From Candidatus Omnitrophota bacterium (GTDB lineage Bacteria > Omnitrophota > Omnitrophia > Omnitrophales > Aquincolibacteriaceae), in the NCBI GenBank assembly GCA_016196555.1, contig JACPXL010000057.1:1-44125 (forward strand): a stretch of DNA of 44,125 nucleotides, read 5' to 3'. This document shows, one piece after another, positions 31,388 to 38,892 of this stretch. The position numbers and the translations under genes were made by a program. Each line of letters starts with the position of its first letter. Positions within the stretch are counted from its first letter, which is position 1. The notes under the pieces are model-generated. The model was not told where the DNA came from and searched no databases. It saw only the letters and a list, made by a program, of their open reading frames with translations.

Positions 31388-31450
31388 CATGAAGCCGAAA
31401 ACTATACAAATACTATCTTCTTTTTTAACTCACCTTGAGGGGGTTCTTCA

Positions 31451-32554
31451 TTGCGGGTTATTGCAATCGCTAATCAGAAAGGAGGCTGCGGGAAAACTAC
31501 CACAAGCATTAATTTTGCCGCATGTTTGGCGCATTTAGGTAAAAGAGTCCTCATTGTCGACCTTGATCCTCAAGGTCATTCCACCTGCGGTCTTGGTATT
31601 CATGCCGAAAAACTTTCCTGGACGATTTACGATCTCTTAAAAGGCGGCGGTCATGGCAGACAGACGTCGTGGCCGGAAGTACTGCGCGAGATCAGCCCTA
31701 ATTTATATGTAACGCCTTCCTATAGTATTCTCAGCGCCCTTGAAGAAGAACTGGTTTATCAGCCGGATTGTTTTAAACGGCTCAAGCATGAATTAGAAGG
31801 CGAGAGCTTCAGCGAATTGAAATTCCATTATGTGATTTTGGATTGTCCTCCCAATCTCGGAGTTTTAACTTTCAATGCCCTCGAAGCTGCCGATGAAATT
31901 TTTATCCCTATTGAGCCTTCCTTTTTTTCTCTGCACGGTTTGGGAAAAATCAGTGAAACCGTTCAAGCTGTCAATCAACGCCGGCCGATTCCTTTAGAAC
32001 TCCATGCTCTCCTAACGATTTTTGATTCCCGCACCCGTTTCGCGCGTGAAGTGTATGATGAAGTCAAAACCCATTTTAAAAGCCGCTTATTCCGCGCCAT
32101 TATTCACGAAAGCGTTCTTTTAAAGGAAGCTGCCAGCGCGGGGGAAAGTATTGTCCAATATGCTATGGATTCGCCGCCCTTTCGTGATTATTTCAATCTT
32201 GCTGTGGAGTATTTGGAAAGAGAATGGAACCGTCTTCTTCCTGAAGAGGAATTGGGCTGGGAAAATCTTCTTTTAAACCGCTATGGGCCTCGCCGCGTGA
32301 TCGGCGGAATTCTTTTTCAAATTATAAGTAAGAATGCCAGGACCGTGGAAATTGCCGGAGATTTCAATCATTGGATTCCTGAATCTTTGGTCAAAAGAAG
32401 TGAAGACGGATTGTGGCAGAAGGTGATTCCGATTCAACGAGGGTCGTATCGCTATAAATTTATTGTGGATGGGGAATGGCAAATGGATCCGGAATATCCG
32501 GTGCAGAAACAAAATGATTTTGGGACTTATGATTCTTATTTGGAACTTGTTTGA
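31451..32554 (+). CDS. ParA-family ATPase fused to a C-terminal glycogen-binding (CBM48/AMPK1-type) domain
   Basis: A 367-residue protein read from a TTG preceded by GAGGGGG seven bases upstream. Residues 1-255 are a ParA/Soj ATPase: deviant Walker A KGGCGKTT (10-17), VDLDPQGHSTCGLG, and Walker B YVILDCPPNLG. Residues about 285-367 form a CBM48/AMPK-beta-like domain with TVEIAGDFNHW, then GLWQKVIPIQRGSYRYKFIVDGEWQMDPE and a final D-Y-L-E strand. In known proteins this domain binds glycogen or starch, and the ATPase uses dimer cycling to position cargo. A polysaccharide-targeted ParA is therefore plausible. Two further genes of unknown function follow in tight linkage. No parB-like gene or parS site is seen. 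Confidence 0.88.
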   Translation: MRVIAIANQKGGCGKTTTSINFAACLAHLGKRVLIVDLDPQGHSTCGLGIHAEKLSWTIYDLLKGGGHGRQTSWPEVLREISPNLYVTPSYSILSALEEELVYQPDCFKRLKHELEGESFSELKFHYVILDCPPNLGVLTFNALEAADEIFIPIEPSFFSLHGLGKISETVQAVNQRRPIPLELHALLTIFDSRTRFAREVYDEVKTHFKSRLFRAIIHESVLLKEAASAGESIVQYAMDSPPFRDYFNLAVEYLEREWNRLLPEEELGWENLLLNRYGPRRVIGGILFQIISKNARTVEIAGDFNHWIPESLVKRSEDGLWQKVIPIQRGSYRYKFIVDGEWQMDPEYPVQKQNDFGTYDSYLELV

Positions 32555-32562
32555 GGTGAAAG

Positions 32563-33381
32563 ATGGAAATACGTAAATTAAAACGGGGTTTAAGGGATGT
32601 TTCGCCGCTTTTCGGGAATGTCGAAGAGCTAGCGACTCTTTTGCCGCCGCCTTCGCATTTGAATGTCTCCAGCCGTTCGCTTGAAATTTTAAATGTTTTC
32701 AGTGCTAATCATCCTGAAGAATCTCTTTTTTACAATACCTATGTGGCTTCTAAAATTGCAGCAGATCATTTTCCTTCGAATGTTATTTCTCTCGAGCCCT
32801 TTTACCGGCCGGATTCAATTCATTTGCGAAAACCTCAAGAATCACAGCCGTTTAATACCCGTTTAAAACATTTTTCCCTTTCTTGGGAACAATTTGACAA
32901 AATCATTTCAAAGCCGGTTCATCCAAACAGTTTTAATCCTCTGATGCCTCAAACTATTTTTATTGATTTTAATCACAGCAAAATTCCTTATCCGGAGAAA
33001 ATCCTTGCGGTTTTGAATAAATGGATTCTCCTGATCCGTCCCAATCTAGAAAGTCTTACGGAAACTTATAAGATGATCAAGGCTGCGAAGCCAATCAATC
33101 CGCATTTGGAATATTTTATCTTTTTAGATGCTGAACTGCCGGAATCTGAAAGCAGCCCTCTCTTTGAGCAGTTCTCCGAAGTAGTCGCCAAATATTTGGG
33201 GATTAATCTGATTTGGCTGGGAGAGCTCTCTTTTTTTAATCCTTCCGCTGCTTCCACAAGCGTGGCGAGGCTTGATCACCTTTTTCTGGATTCCCAGCCT
33301 CCTATTCATTCCCCGGCAAAAGTTTCACTGGCGCAGTTTGTTCAACCCGTTTCCGATTCTGTGGTAGGCCATGCCAGCTGA
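32563..33381 (+). CDS. Probable degenerate MinD/ParA-like protein without P-loop
   Basis: A 272-residue protein without a recognised family name. Residues about 40-80 (LEILNVFSANHPEESLFYNTYVAS and the following VISLEP) have the strand-loop-helix-strand layout of a SIMIBI P-loop ATPase, but the GKGGVGKS motif is replaced by SANHPEES. Residues 131-166 (TIFIDFN, WILLIRPNLESL) mimic the Walker B strand and the following LV..P...S strand, and 205-220 (SEVVAKYLGINLIWLGE) resembles the MinD helix that precedes a strand. It lies 8 bases after the ParA-CBM48 gene. It could be a non-catalytic partner of that ATPase. This is a fold inference only. Confidence 0.5.
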   Translation: MEIRKLKRGLRDVSPLFGNVEELATLLPPPSHLNVSSRSLEILNVFSANHPEESLFYNTYVASKIAADHFPSNVISLEPFYRPDSIHLRKPQESQPFNTRLKHFSLSWEQFDKIISKPVHPNSFNPLMPQTIFIDFNHSKIPYPEKILAVLNKWILLIRPNLESLTETYKMIKAAKPINPHLEYFIFLDAELPESESSPLFEQFSEVVAKYLGINLIWLGELSFFNPSAASTSVARLDHLFLDSQPPIHSPAKVSLAQFVQPVSDSVVGHAS

Positions 33382-33973
33382 TTTCAAGATTTTTCAGATT
33401 GAAAGCCGCCGTGAAGAAAATCATGAAAAAATCCAAGCGGCTCTGAAGCAGGCTTTGCAGGATTTGTATTCTTCATCTCTCATAACCTGTGCCCCTCCTC
33501 ATCCTTACGACCTTGAATGTAATTTCTTTTTCCGCACTAAAGAAGGAATTTTATGGGCGAGGATTTTTTACGAATCTTTATCCCACGTCTGCTTTGAAAA
33601 TCTGATTGAAGAATTTGGAGCCTTGGCGGACAGGATGAAGGAAAAAATCAGCGTCTGCGTTTTCTTTCCTTCGGTGGGGCGGGGGATTGCTGAGGCGTTC
33701 CGGTCGGCCGCGAATCTCAGAAAAAATTTGATTATCAATTCTGCGACCACTCGTTTCTTCGAATATTCCTTTTTATGGTCTCAAACCGAAGAAGAAGGGC
33801 TCGCGCTTAAACAGTGGCATCTTTTGCCGGAAGCAGTGTCTGTTTCGGTCCAAAGTCCTGCTGCGACGGCCGGAAAATTGCCCGAAGATTATCATTTTTT
33901 CAAGTACGCCCGGTTGTCGGCCCCTGAATTGGAAGCCTTGCTGGAAATTGCCCATCGTCTGAAAAAAGCCTAG
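33371..33973 (+). CDS. Hypothetical protein of the ParA-CBM48 cassette
   Basis: A 200-residue protein not recognised. It is soluble, without signal or membrane segments. The middle (about 50-125) shows alternating strands and helices (NFFFRTKEGILWARIFYE, then a helix, then ISVCVFFPSVGRG) and a final amphipathic helix ends the protein. It overlaps the preceding gene by 11 bases, so all three genes of the cassette are probably translated together and act in one process. A promoter for the next gene follows immediately. Confidence 0.6.
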   Translation: MPADFKIFQIESRREENHEKIQAALKQALQDLYSSSLITCAPPHPYDLECNFFFRTKEGILWARIFYESLSHVCFENLIEEFGALADRMKEKISVCVFFPSVGRGIAEAFRSAANLRKNLIINSATTRFFEYSFLWSQTEEEGLALKQWHLLPEAVSVSVQSPAATAGKLPEDYHFFKYARLSAPELEALLEIAHRLKKA

Positions 33974-34008
33974 TTCCTCTTAGCTGCCGGCCTCAGATTT
34001 TTTCTCTC

Positions 34009-34037
34009 TTGATGGGGTGGGGAATCTTCCCTATAAT
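34009..34037 (+). promoter_or_regulatory. Sigma70-type promoter close to the ATG (leaderless transcript predicted)
   Basis: TTGATG (34009-34014), 17 bases, then a perfect TATAAT (34032-34037). The predicted start of transcription is near 34043-34045, only two to four bases before the ATG at 34047, and no Shine-Dalgarno sequence is present. Confidence 0.72.
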
Positions 34038-34046
34038 CAACTTTCT

Positions 34047-34763
34047 ATGGCACCCCAGGTCAAAGACAATATTACAGCCCTCAAGAAAGCCCAGGAAATC
34101 GACCGGGAAATTTATCTGGCCCAGGAACAGCTTAAAGAAATTCCTGAGGAGATTGCTCGGTTGAAGCAGGAATTAGAAGTCGAAAAAGGGCATTTAAAAG
34201 AGCTCGATGGCGTCCTCAAGAAACTGCAGCTAGCTCAGAAACAAAAAGAAGGCGAGCTTGCGCAAAAAGAGGCCAATGTCAAAAAATTGGACGGCCAGCT
34301 CAGCCAGGTTAAAACCAACAAAGAATACAGCGCCCTCCAGCAAGAAATCGCGTCCTTGAAAGCTGATAACTCTCTTTTGGAAGAAGAGATCATACGCCTT
34401 CTCGATGAAATTGAAGCGGCCCACGAAGAAGTCAGAAAAGAATCGGAACGTCTCAAGCAGTGTGAGAAAGAGTTTTCCGGTAAAGAAGCACAACTTTCCC
34501 AGAAACAAAAAGAGCTTCAGGGGAATGCCGAAAAATTAAAAAGCGAACGCGAACAATTTGTTTCTCAGGTCCTTCCAGAAATCCGCAGTCTTTATGAGAC
34601 AGTGATTCAAAAAAAATCCGGCATTGCCTTGGCCAAAGTCAACGGAGAGAATTGTGGCGCCTGCCAAATCAAACTCCGTCCTCAGCTCGTGAATGAAATT
34701 CTCATGGGGCAAAACGTTGTCCTGTGCGAGAGCTGTTCCCGCATTTTGTACGTCGAAGAATAA
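34047..34763 (+). CDS. Coiled-coil protein with C-terminal zinc ribbon (DUF164/CT398-like)
   Basis: A 238-residue protein. Residues about 5-185 form an antiparallel coiled-coil hairpin rich in E, K, Q and L. The C-terminus carries a C4 zinc ribbon with NCGACQIKL and VVLCESCSRIL. This matches the CT398/HP0958-like family (DUF164), whose members act as chaperones or bind nucleic acids. The frame is open to 34017, but that region contains the -10 box, so the ATG at 34047 is the true start. No Shine-Dalgarno sequence precedes it. It is the last gene before the division cluster. Confidence 0.86.
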   Translation: MAPQVKDNITALKKAQEIDREIYLAQEQLKEIPEEIARLKQELEVEKGHLKELDGVLKKLQLAQKQKEGELAQKEANVKKLDGQLSQVKTNKEYSALQQEIASLKADNSLLEEEIIRLLDEIEAAHEEVRKESERLKQCEKEFSGKEAQLSQKQKELQGNAEKLKSEREQFVSQVLPEIRSLYETVIQKKSGIALAKVNGENCGACQIKLRPQLVNEILMGQNVVLCESCSRILYVEE

Positions 34764-34802
34764 TTCCCGCACCCTTGCAAAAGGGGTGATCTGCCCAAAA
34801 TG

Positions 34803-34839
34803 GGGGGATTAGCAGTCTTTTCCCAGTTTCCCCCTTTTT
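34803..34839 (+). terminator. Weak candidate terminator
   Basis: A GGGGGA run (34803-34808) can pair with TCCCCC (34829-34834) across a 20-base loop, followed by five T residues. It lies 40 bases after the zinc-ribbon gene. The large loop makes it uncertain. The rest of the 251-base gap 34764-35014 holds the mraZ promoter and operator described separately. Confidence 0.3.
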
Positions 34840-34922
34840 CCCATTCCTAGTGTTCCTTTTGGCCCCAGCCCTCTAAATGTTGTATTTCCCTAGCTATTTC
34901 AACGGGTTATAAAAAAAAGCTA

Positions 34923-34951
34923 TTGACGAGGTATTCAGCCCTGGATATACT
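34923..34951 (+). promoter_or_regulatory. Sigma70-type promoter of the division cluster (PmraZ)
   Basis: TTGACG (34923-34928), 17 bases, then TATACT (34946-34951). Transcription would begin near 34958, just before the MraZ-box repeats at 34964-34993, so a bound repressor there would block early elongation or promoter escape. Confidence 0.75.
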
Positions 34952-34963
34952 TCGGTCGATAAT

Positions 34964-34993
34964 AAAGTGGTAGAAAGTGGTGGAAAGTGGTAA
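34964..34993 (+). promoter_or_regulatory. MraZ operator: three 10-base direct repeats
   Basis: AAAGTGGTAG, AAAGTGGTGG and AAAGTGGTAA occur back to back at exactly ten-base spacing between the mraZ promoter and its ATG. MraZ repressors of other bacteria bind clustered GTGG/TGGG-type repeats spaced by one helical turn at the same place, so autoregulation of the division cluster is strongly suggested. Confidence 0.82.
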
Positions 34994-35014
34994 CTAGAAA
35001 GGAAAAGGCCGTCC

Positions 35015-35452
35015 ATGTTCTACGGGGAATTTGAACACGCATTAGATGGGAAAGGCCGCGTGATTATCCCGGCAAGATTCCGGGAAATCTTTAAAGAGCA
35101 TTACGCGGAAAAATTTTTCATCACACGCGGACTGGATCGCTGCCTTTTTGTGTTCACGGAAGAATCCTGGAAAACTCAGGAGAAAAAATTTCGTGAGATG
35201 CCCTTCACTAAGACTGAATCCCGAAAATTCAACCGGCTTTATTTTTCAGGCGCCTGTGACGTGGTTTGTGACAAGCAGGGAAGGATTTTGATTCCGGACT
35301 ATCTGAAACAATACGGAGAAATTAAAGAAGACGTGGTCATTATCGGAGTTTCGGACCGTATTGAAATTTGGGCGAAGGAAAAGTGGCGTGAGTTTTATAA
35401 ATCCAATCAAGATCAATTTGAAGATTTGGCAGAAAAACTGATTACCGACTAA
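35015..35452 (+). CDS. mraZ: Transcriptional regulator MraZ
   Basis: MraZ (145 residues) is the AbrB-fold repressor of the dcw cluster. Both conserved half-domains are present: GEFEHALDGKGRVIIPARFRE at the N-terminus and FSGACDVVCDKQGRILIPDYLK in the second half. It binds the repeats directly upstream (34964-34993). Length is typical. It leads a cluster ordered mraZ, STAS gene, rsmH, ftsL, ftsI. Confidence 0.96.
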   Translation: MFYGEFEHALDGKGRVIIPARFREIFKEHYAEKFFITRGLDRCLFVFTEESWKTQEKKFREMPFTKTESRKFNRLYFSGACDVVCDKQGRILIPDYLKQYGEIKEDVVIIGVSDRIEIWAKEKWREFYKSNQDQFEDLAEKLITD

Positions 35453-35466
35453 ACGCGGAGGAAAGA

Positions 35467-35805
35467 ATGGCATATCGTTCAAGGGCAAAAATGGGAGTCG
35501 ATGTCTTAAAATTCGAAGGGGACCTGGATGCTCTGTCCATGGTCAAAATGAAAAATCGTTTAACGCGGCTTCTGAATAAAAATCATAAGAAGCTCCTTCT
35601 TGATTTGGGCCGCGCACGGCGTGTGGAATTGGCCGGTCTCGGTATTTTGGTCGACCGCCTAATGAAAGTGCGCGCCCAAAAAGGGGACATCAAACTTTGC
35701 AACCTTCGTCCCGAAGTAGAACAGACCTTTCGAATGATCGGTGTGGGTGATCTGATGGAATTTTTTCGATCCGAAGAGGAAGCGATTCGGAGCTTTGTTT
35801 CATAG
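35467..35805 (+). CDS. STAS-domain protein in the division cluster
   Basis: A 112-residue single STAS domain: VDVLKFEGDLDALSMVKMKNRL, KKLLLDLGRARRVELAGLGILVDRL, and RPEVEQTFRMIGVGDLMEFF. In phosphorylated STAS proteins the loop reads DSSGL; here it reads ELAGL, so the target serine is absent. The gene has a GGAGG-like Shine-Dalgarno sequence and overlaps rsmH by 11 bases, so it is translationally tied to the division cluster, where a STAS gene is not standard. It may relay a signal by binding only, or act as a structural partner. The RsbW-like kinase at 6696-7094 could not phosphorylate it at the usual site. Confidence 0.82.
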   Translation: MAYRSRAKMGVDVLKFEGDLDALSMVKMKNRLTRLLNKNHKKLLLDLGRARRVELAGLGILVDRLMKVRAQKGDIKLCNLRPEVEQTFRMIGVGDLMEFFRSEEEAIRSFVS

Positions 35806-36700
35806 TCCCGTTCTTTTAAAAGAAGTACTCGATTTTCTCGCCCTCAAACCGGGCGCCGTGGTGGTGGACGGAACCCTCGGCAGTGGAGGGCATGCCATTG
35901 AAATCTTGCAAAGAATCGGAACCAATGGCAAACTGATCGCGATTGATCAAGATGCGGCAGCCATCGAACGATGCAAAAGGCGGTTTCAAGATTCACCCAA
36001 CTTTTTGTTTTATCAAGAAAATTTTAAAAATCTCGGAATTATTTTAAGAACTCTAAATATTTCGAAAGTGAATGCCGTAATACTTGATGTCGGTTTTTCA
36101 TCGGATCAAATCCAGGATCCCGAACGGGGATTCAGTTTTGAAAAGCCGGGGCCGCTGGATATGCGGATGGACAAGCGTAGTGAATTAACAGCACGCGACC
36201 TTGTCAACGATCTTTCAAAAGAGGAACTTGAAAAAATTTTCTGGGAGTACGGGGAAGAGCGCCGGGCAGCAAGAATTGCCGAAACTATTTTGCGCGAGCG
36301 TTTGATTCGGCCGATCGAAACGACGGACCAACTGGCCGAAGTGGTTTCAAAATCTTTTTCGGGCAAATTTCCCGTCAAGAAAGGCAGCCGCCCGCACTGG
36401 ATGAAGCGTCATCCTGCGACAAGAGTTTTTCAGGCCCTAAGAATTGCCGTCAATGATGAACTTGGTGTTTTAAAAGAGGGCCTGCCGGAAATCTGGCGTT
36501 ATGTCGGTTCAAAAGGACGGCTGGCGGTCATCACGTTTCACTCTTTAGAAGACCGTATCGTCAAATGGCAGTTTCGCGGATGGGCCGAAGCGGGAGAAGG
36601 CAAGCTGGTGAACAAAAAGCCGCTCCAGCCAACGCGGGATGAAATGAAAGTTAACCCAAGATCACGAAGCGCAAAATTGCGGGTGATAGAAAAATTATGA
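35795..36700 (+). CDS. rsmH: 16S rRNA (cytosine1402-N4)-methyltransferase RsmH
   Basis: RsmH/MraW (301 residues) methylates C1402 of 16S rRNA. It starts from TTG with the family N-terminus HSPVLLKEVLDFL, has the SAM-binding DGTLGSGGHAIEIL, AVILDVGFSSDQI, GFSFEKPGPLDMRMD and the C-terminal ITFHSLEDRIVK. The TTG start overlaps the STAS gene by 11 bases and no ATG exists near it. It overlaps ftsL by four bases (ATGA). Standard dcw-cluster position. Confidence 0.95.
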   Translation: MFHSPVLLKEVLDFLALKPGAVVVDGTLGSGGHAIEILQRIGTNGKLIAIDQDAAAIERCKRRFQDSPNFLFYQENFKNLGIILRTLNISKVNAVILDVGFSSDQIQDPERGFSFEKPGPLDMRMDKRSELTARDLVNDLSKEELEKIFWEYGEERRAARIAETILRERLIRPIETTDQLAEVVSKSFSGKFPVKKGSRPHWMKRHPATRVFQALRIAVNDELGVLKEGLPEIWRYVGSKGRLAVITFHSLEDRIVKWQFRGWAEAGEGKLVNKKPLQPTRDEMKVNPRSRSAKLRVIEKL

Positions 36701-37074
36701 AAGGCATAGGCAAATTTCTAGCGGGGCTCGGACTAGGAATATTCTTTCTTCTTCTCTATGTCCATCTTCAAATTGCCACGTTTCAAGTGTCTTATTCGAT
36801 TAATACTCAGTCCCGTCGTCTTGCAAAAAGCGGTGAAGCGTATCGTCTCCTGAAATTCGAAGTTGACCAGCTGCGGGCCCCCCGGCTCCTCGAGCAAAAA
36901 ATGAAAGACATGCAAATCGACCTGGCCCTTCCCAAAGAAGTTCAAGTAGTAAAAATTCCGGCTCCTCCTCCAGCAACAGAATCCTTGTCCAACGTTTCGC
37001 TCAAACCTCTTTCTGACGGCCTGATGGATTTTCTTGGTCGTTGGGTCAAGGTTGCACAAGCCAAAACCGACTAA
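36697..37074 (+). CDS. ftsL: FtsL-like cell-division protein
   Basis: A 125-residue bitopic protein: a short cytoplasmic N-terminus, one transmembrane helix (about 8-27, FLAGLGLGIFFLLLYVHLQI), then a periplasmic leucine-zipper-like helix (INTQSRRLAKSGEAYRLLKFEVDQLRAP) and a proline-rich tail. Sequence identity to FtsL is always weak, so the call rests on topology and on position between rsmH and ftsI. FtsL works with FtsB and FtsQ to activate septal peptidoglycan synthesis. ATGA overlap with rsmH. Confidence 0.78.
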   Translation: MKGIGKFLAGLGLGIFFLLLYVHLQIATFQVSYSINTQSRRLAKSGEAYRLLKFEVDQLRAPRLLEQKMKDMQIDLALPKEVQVVKIPAPPPATESLSNVSLKPLSDGLMDFLGRWVKVAQAKTD

Positions 37075-37083
37075 CGTTTTATT

Positions 37084-38892
37084 ATGTCCCCAGTGATTTC
37101 CAACCGGCGTTTTTGGATCACTAACTTTTTTCTATTCTCGTTTTTCCTGATTATTTTTTATCAGCTCCTTCAACTCATGGTCATCCGCCGTCCGGCCTTT
37201 CAAAAACTGGCGGCCAAACAACATCGACTTGTCGTGGAAGTTCCGCCCCTTCGCGGTCAAATTGTGGATCGAAAAGGCCGGGAACTCGCCACCAATCTCA
37301 AAGTCCCTTCGATTTATGCCGTCCCGCGTTTAATCAGCAAGAACGACCGCGCGGACCTTGCCAAAAAAGCAAGCCGCATCCTGGGCCTTAATGAAAAATT
37401 TTTATTGGAACGATTGAGCCGCAACAAATCCTTTGTCTGGCTCAAGCGCAAAGTTTCTTCCGCTGAAGCAGAAAAAATTTCCAAACTTGCCAATCCCGCC
37501 TTCGGCATTCTCGAAGAATATAAACGTTTTTATCCGCAAGGGGATTTACTGGCACAGATTTTGGGATTCACCAATACCGACAACGCCGGTCTTGAAGGCA
37601 TTGAACTTTATTTAAACCGGGAACTCGAAGGGCGGCCGGGGAAACGTTACACGAAACGTGATGCCCTGGGACGCGAAATCAAAGCCTTTGAAGTCAAAAC
37701 TATTCCCGCTCTCGACGGTCATCGCGTGACGCTTACCATTGATCAATACGTTCAATATTTAACGGAACGTGCGCTGGATCGTGCTTTCACAACTTGGAAA
37801 GCGCAGGGAGGCTGGGCCATTGTCATGGAGGCCAAAACCGGCAAAGTAATTGCGATGGCCAATCGTCCGACGTTTAATCCAAACGATTATGAAAAGTCCA
37901 TGCCTGCAACAAGACGCAATCGCGCTATTACGGACATGTATGAGCCGGGTTCGGTTTTTAAAATCGTTACGGCAAGCGCTGTGCTCAATGAAAACAAGGT
38001 GACGACAGAGAGCATATTCGATTGTGAAAACGGGGCTTATCGATACGGTTCTAAAGTGTTGCATGATGTTCACCCGTACGGCAAATTAAGCTTCGCAGAT
38101 GTGCTCGTTAAATCGAGTAATATCGGAACGGTGAAAATTGCCTCACGCCTCGAGCCCAAAGTTTTCCAAAGTTATATCGAAGCCTTTGGATTTGGAAAGC
38201 TTAGCGGCATTGATCTTCCCGGAGAAGTCCCGGGTTATACGCGTCCGCCTTCACTTTGGTCCAAAACATCGCCCTACAATATCCCTATGGGTCAGGAAAT
38301 TTTGGTGAACACACTTCAAATGACAGTGGCCATGGCTGTGATTGCCAATGGTGGAAATTTAGTGTCGCCGTATATGATTGAACGGATTCAAGACCAAGCC
38401 GGTGTGACGCTGCGGGAAAGAAAGCCCCAGGTCAAACATCGCGTGATACGTCCTGAGGTGGCACAAACCATGCGGCAAATTTTAACGCGTGTGGTGGAAG
38501 AGGGAACTGGGAAAAAAGCCCATATTGACGGCATTCCCGTGGGCGGAAAAACCGGAACCGCGCAAAAAGTTCTGTCAGGAGGACGCGGTTATTCCCACAG
38601 TGATTTTATTTCTTCATTCATTGGTTTTGCTCCAGCGGATGATCCGATCCTTGTCATGACGGTTGTTTTGGACAATCCCAAACCGCTTTATTATGGAGGC
38701 ACGGTCTCAGCCCCGGTTTTCAAGGAAGTGATGGAAGCAGCACTTTATTCGGCGGGGTATGTTCCTCACAACGCGAAGACGTTGGAAGAAATTAGGAGTG
38801 CCGGAGACCTTGGAAAAAATCCACCACCCGTTGAGTTAGGCGACTCCCGGGGTAAAGCAGTTCCGCTTCCGGCAGCCCAGCCGGCGACGTAA
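37084..38892 (+). CDS. ftsI: Septal peptidoglycan transpeptidase FtsI (PBP3)
   Basis: A 602-residue class B penicillin-binding protein. One N-terminal transmembrane helix (about 10-31) precedes the pedestal domain (RGQIVDRKGRELATN). The transpeptidase domain has the active-site EPGSVFK (Ser290, Lys293), KSSNIGT and GGKTGTAQK. No PASTA domains are present, which fits a Gram-negative FtsI rather than Spo0V/PBP2X types. The proline/alanine-rich C-terminal tail (last 33 residues) overlaps the 3' end of gshB on the opposite strand by 101 bases. The gene ends the division cluster in this window. Confidence 0.93.
   Translation: MSPVISNRRFWITNFFLFSFFLIIFYQLLQLMVIRRPAFQKLAAKQHRLVVEVPPLRGQIVDRKGRELATNLKVPSIYAVPRLISKNDRADLAKKASRILGLNEKFLLERLSRNKSFVWLKRKVSSAEAEKISKLANPAFGILEEYKRFYPQGDLLAQILGFTNTDNAGLEGIELYLNRELEGRPGKRYTKRDALGREIKAFEVKTIPALDGHRVTLTIDQYVQYLTERALDRAFTTWKAQGGWAIVMEAKTGKVIAMANRPTFNPNDYEKSMPATRRNRAITDMYEPGSVFKIVTASAVLNENKVTTESIFDCENGAYRYGSKVLHDVHPYGKLSFADVLVKSSNIGTVKIASRLEPKVFQSYIEAFGFGKLSGIDLPGEVPGYTRPPSLWSKTSPYNIPMGQEILVNTLQMTVAMAVIANGGNLVSPYMIERIQDQAGVTLRERKPQVKHRVIRPEVAQTMRQILTRVVEEGTGKKAHIDGIPVGGKTGTAQKVLSGGRGYSHSDFISSFIGFAPADDPILVMTVVLDNPKPLYYGGTVSAPVFKEVMEAALYSAGYVPHNAKTLEEIRSAGDLGKNPPPVELGDSRGKAVPLPAAQPAT

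Noticed and set aside
31451-33973. Chromosome or plasmid partition locus (parABS) or replication origin
   Set aside because: No ParB-like protein, no clustered parS-like 16-base palindromes and no dnaA, gidA or DnaA-box cluster were seen. The C-terminal CBM48 domain also argues for another role.
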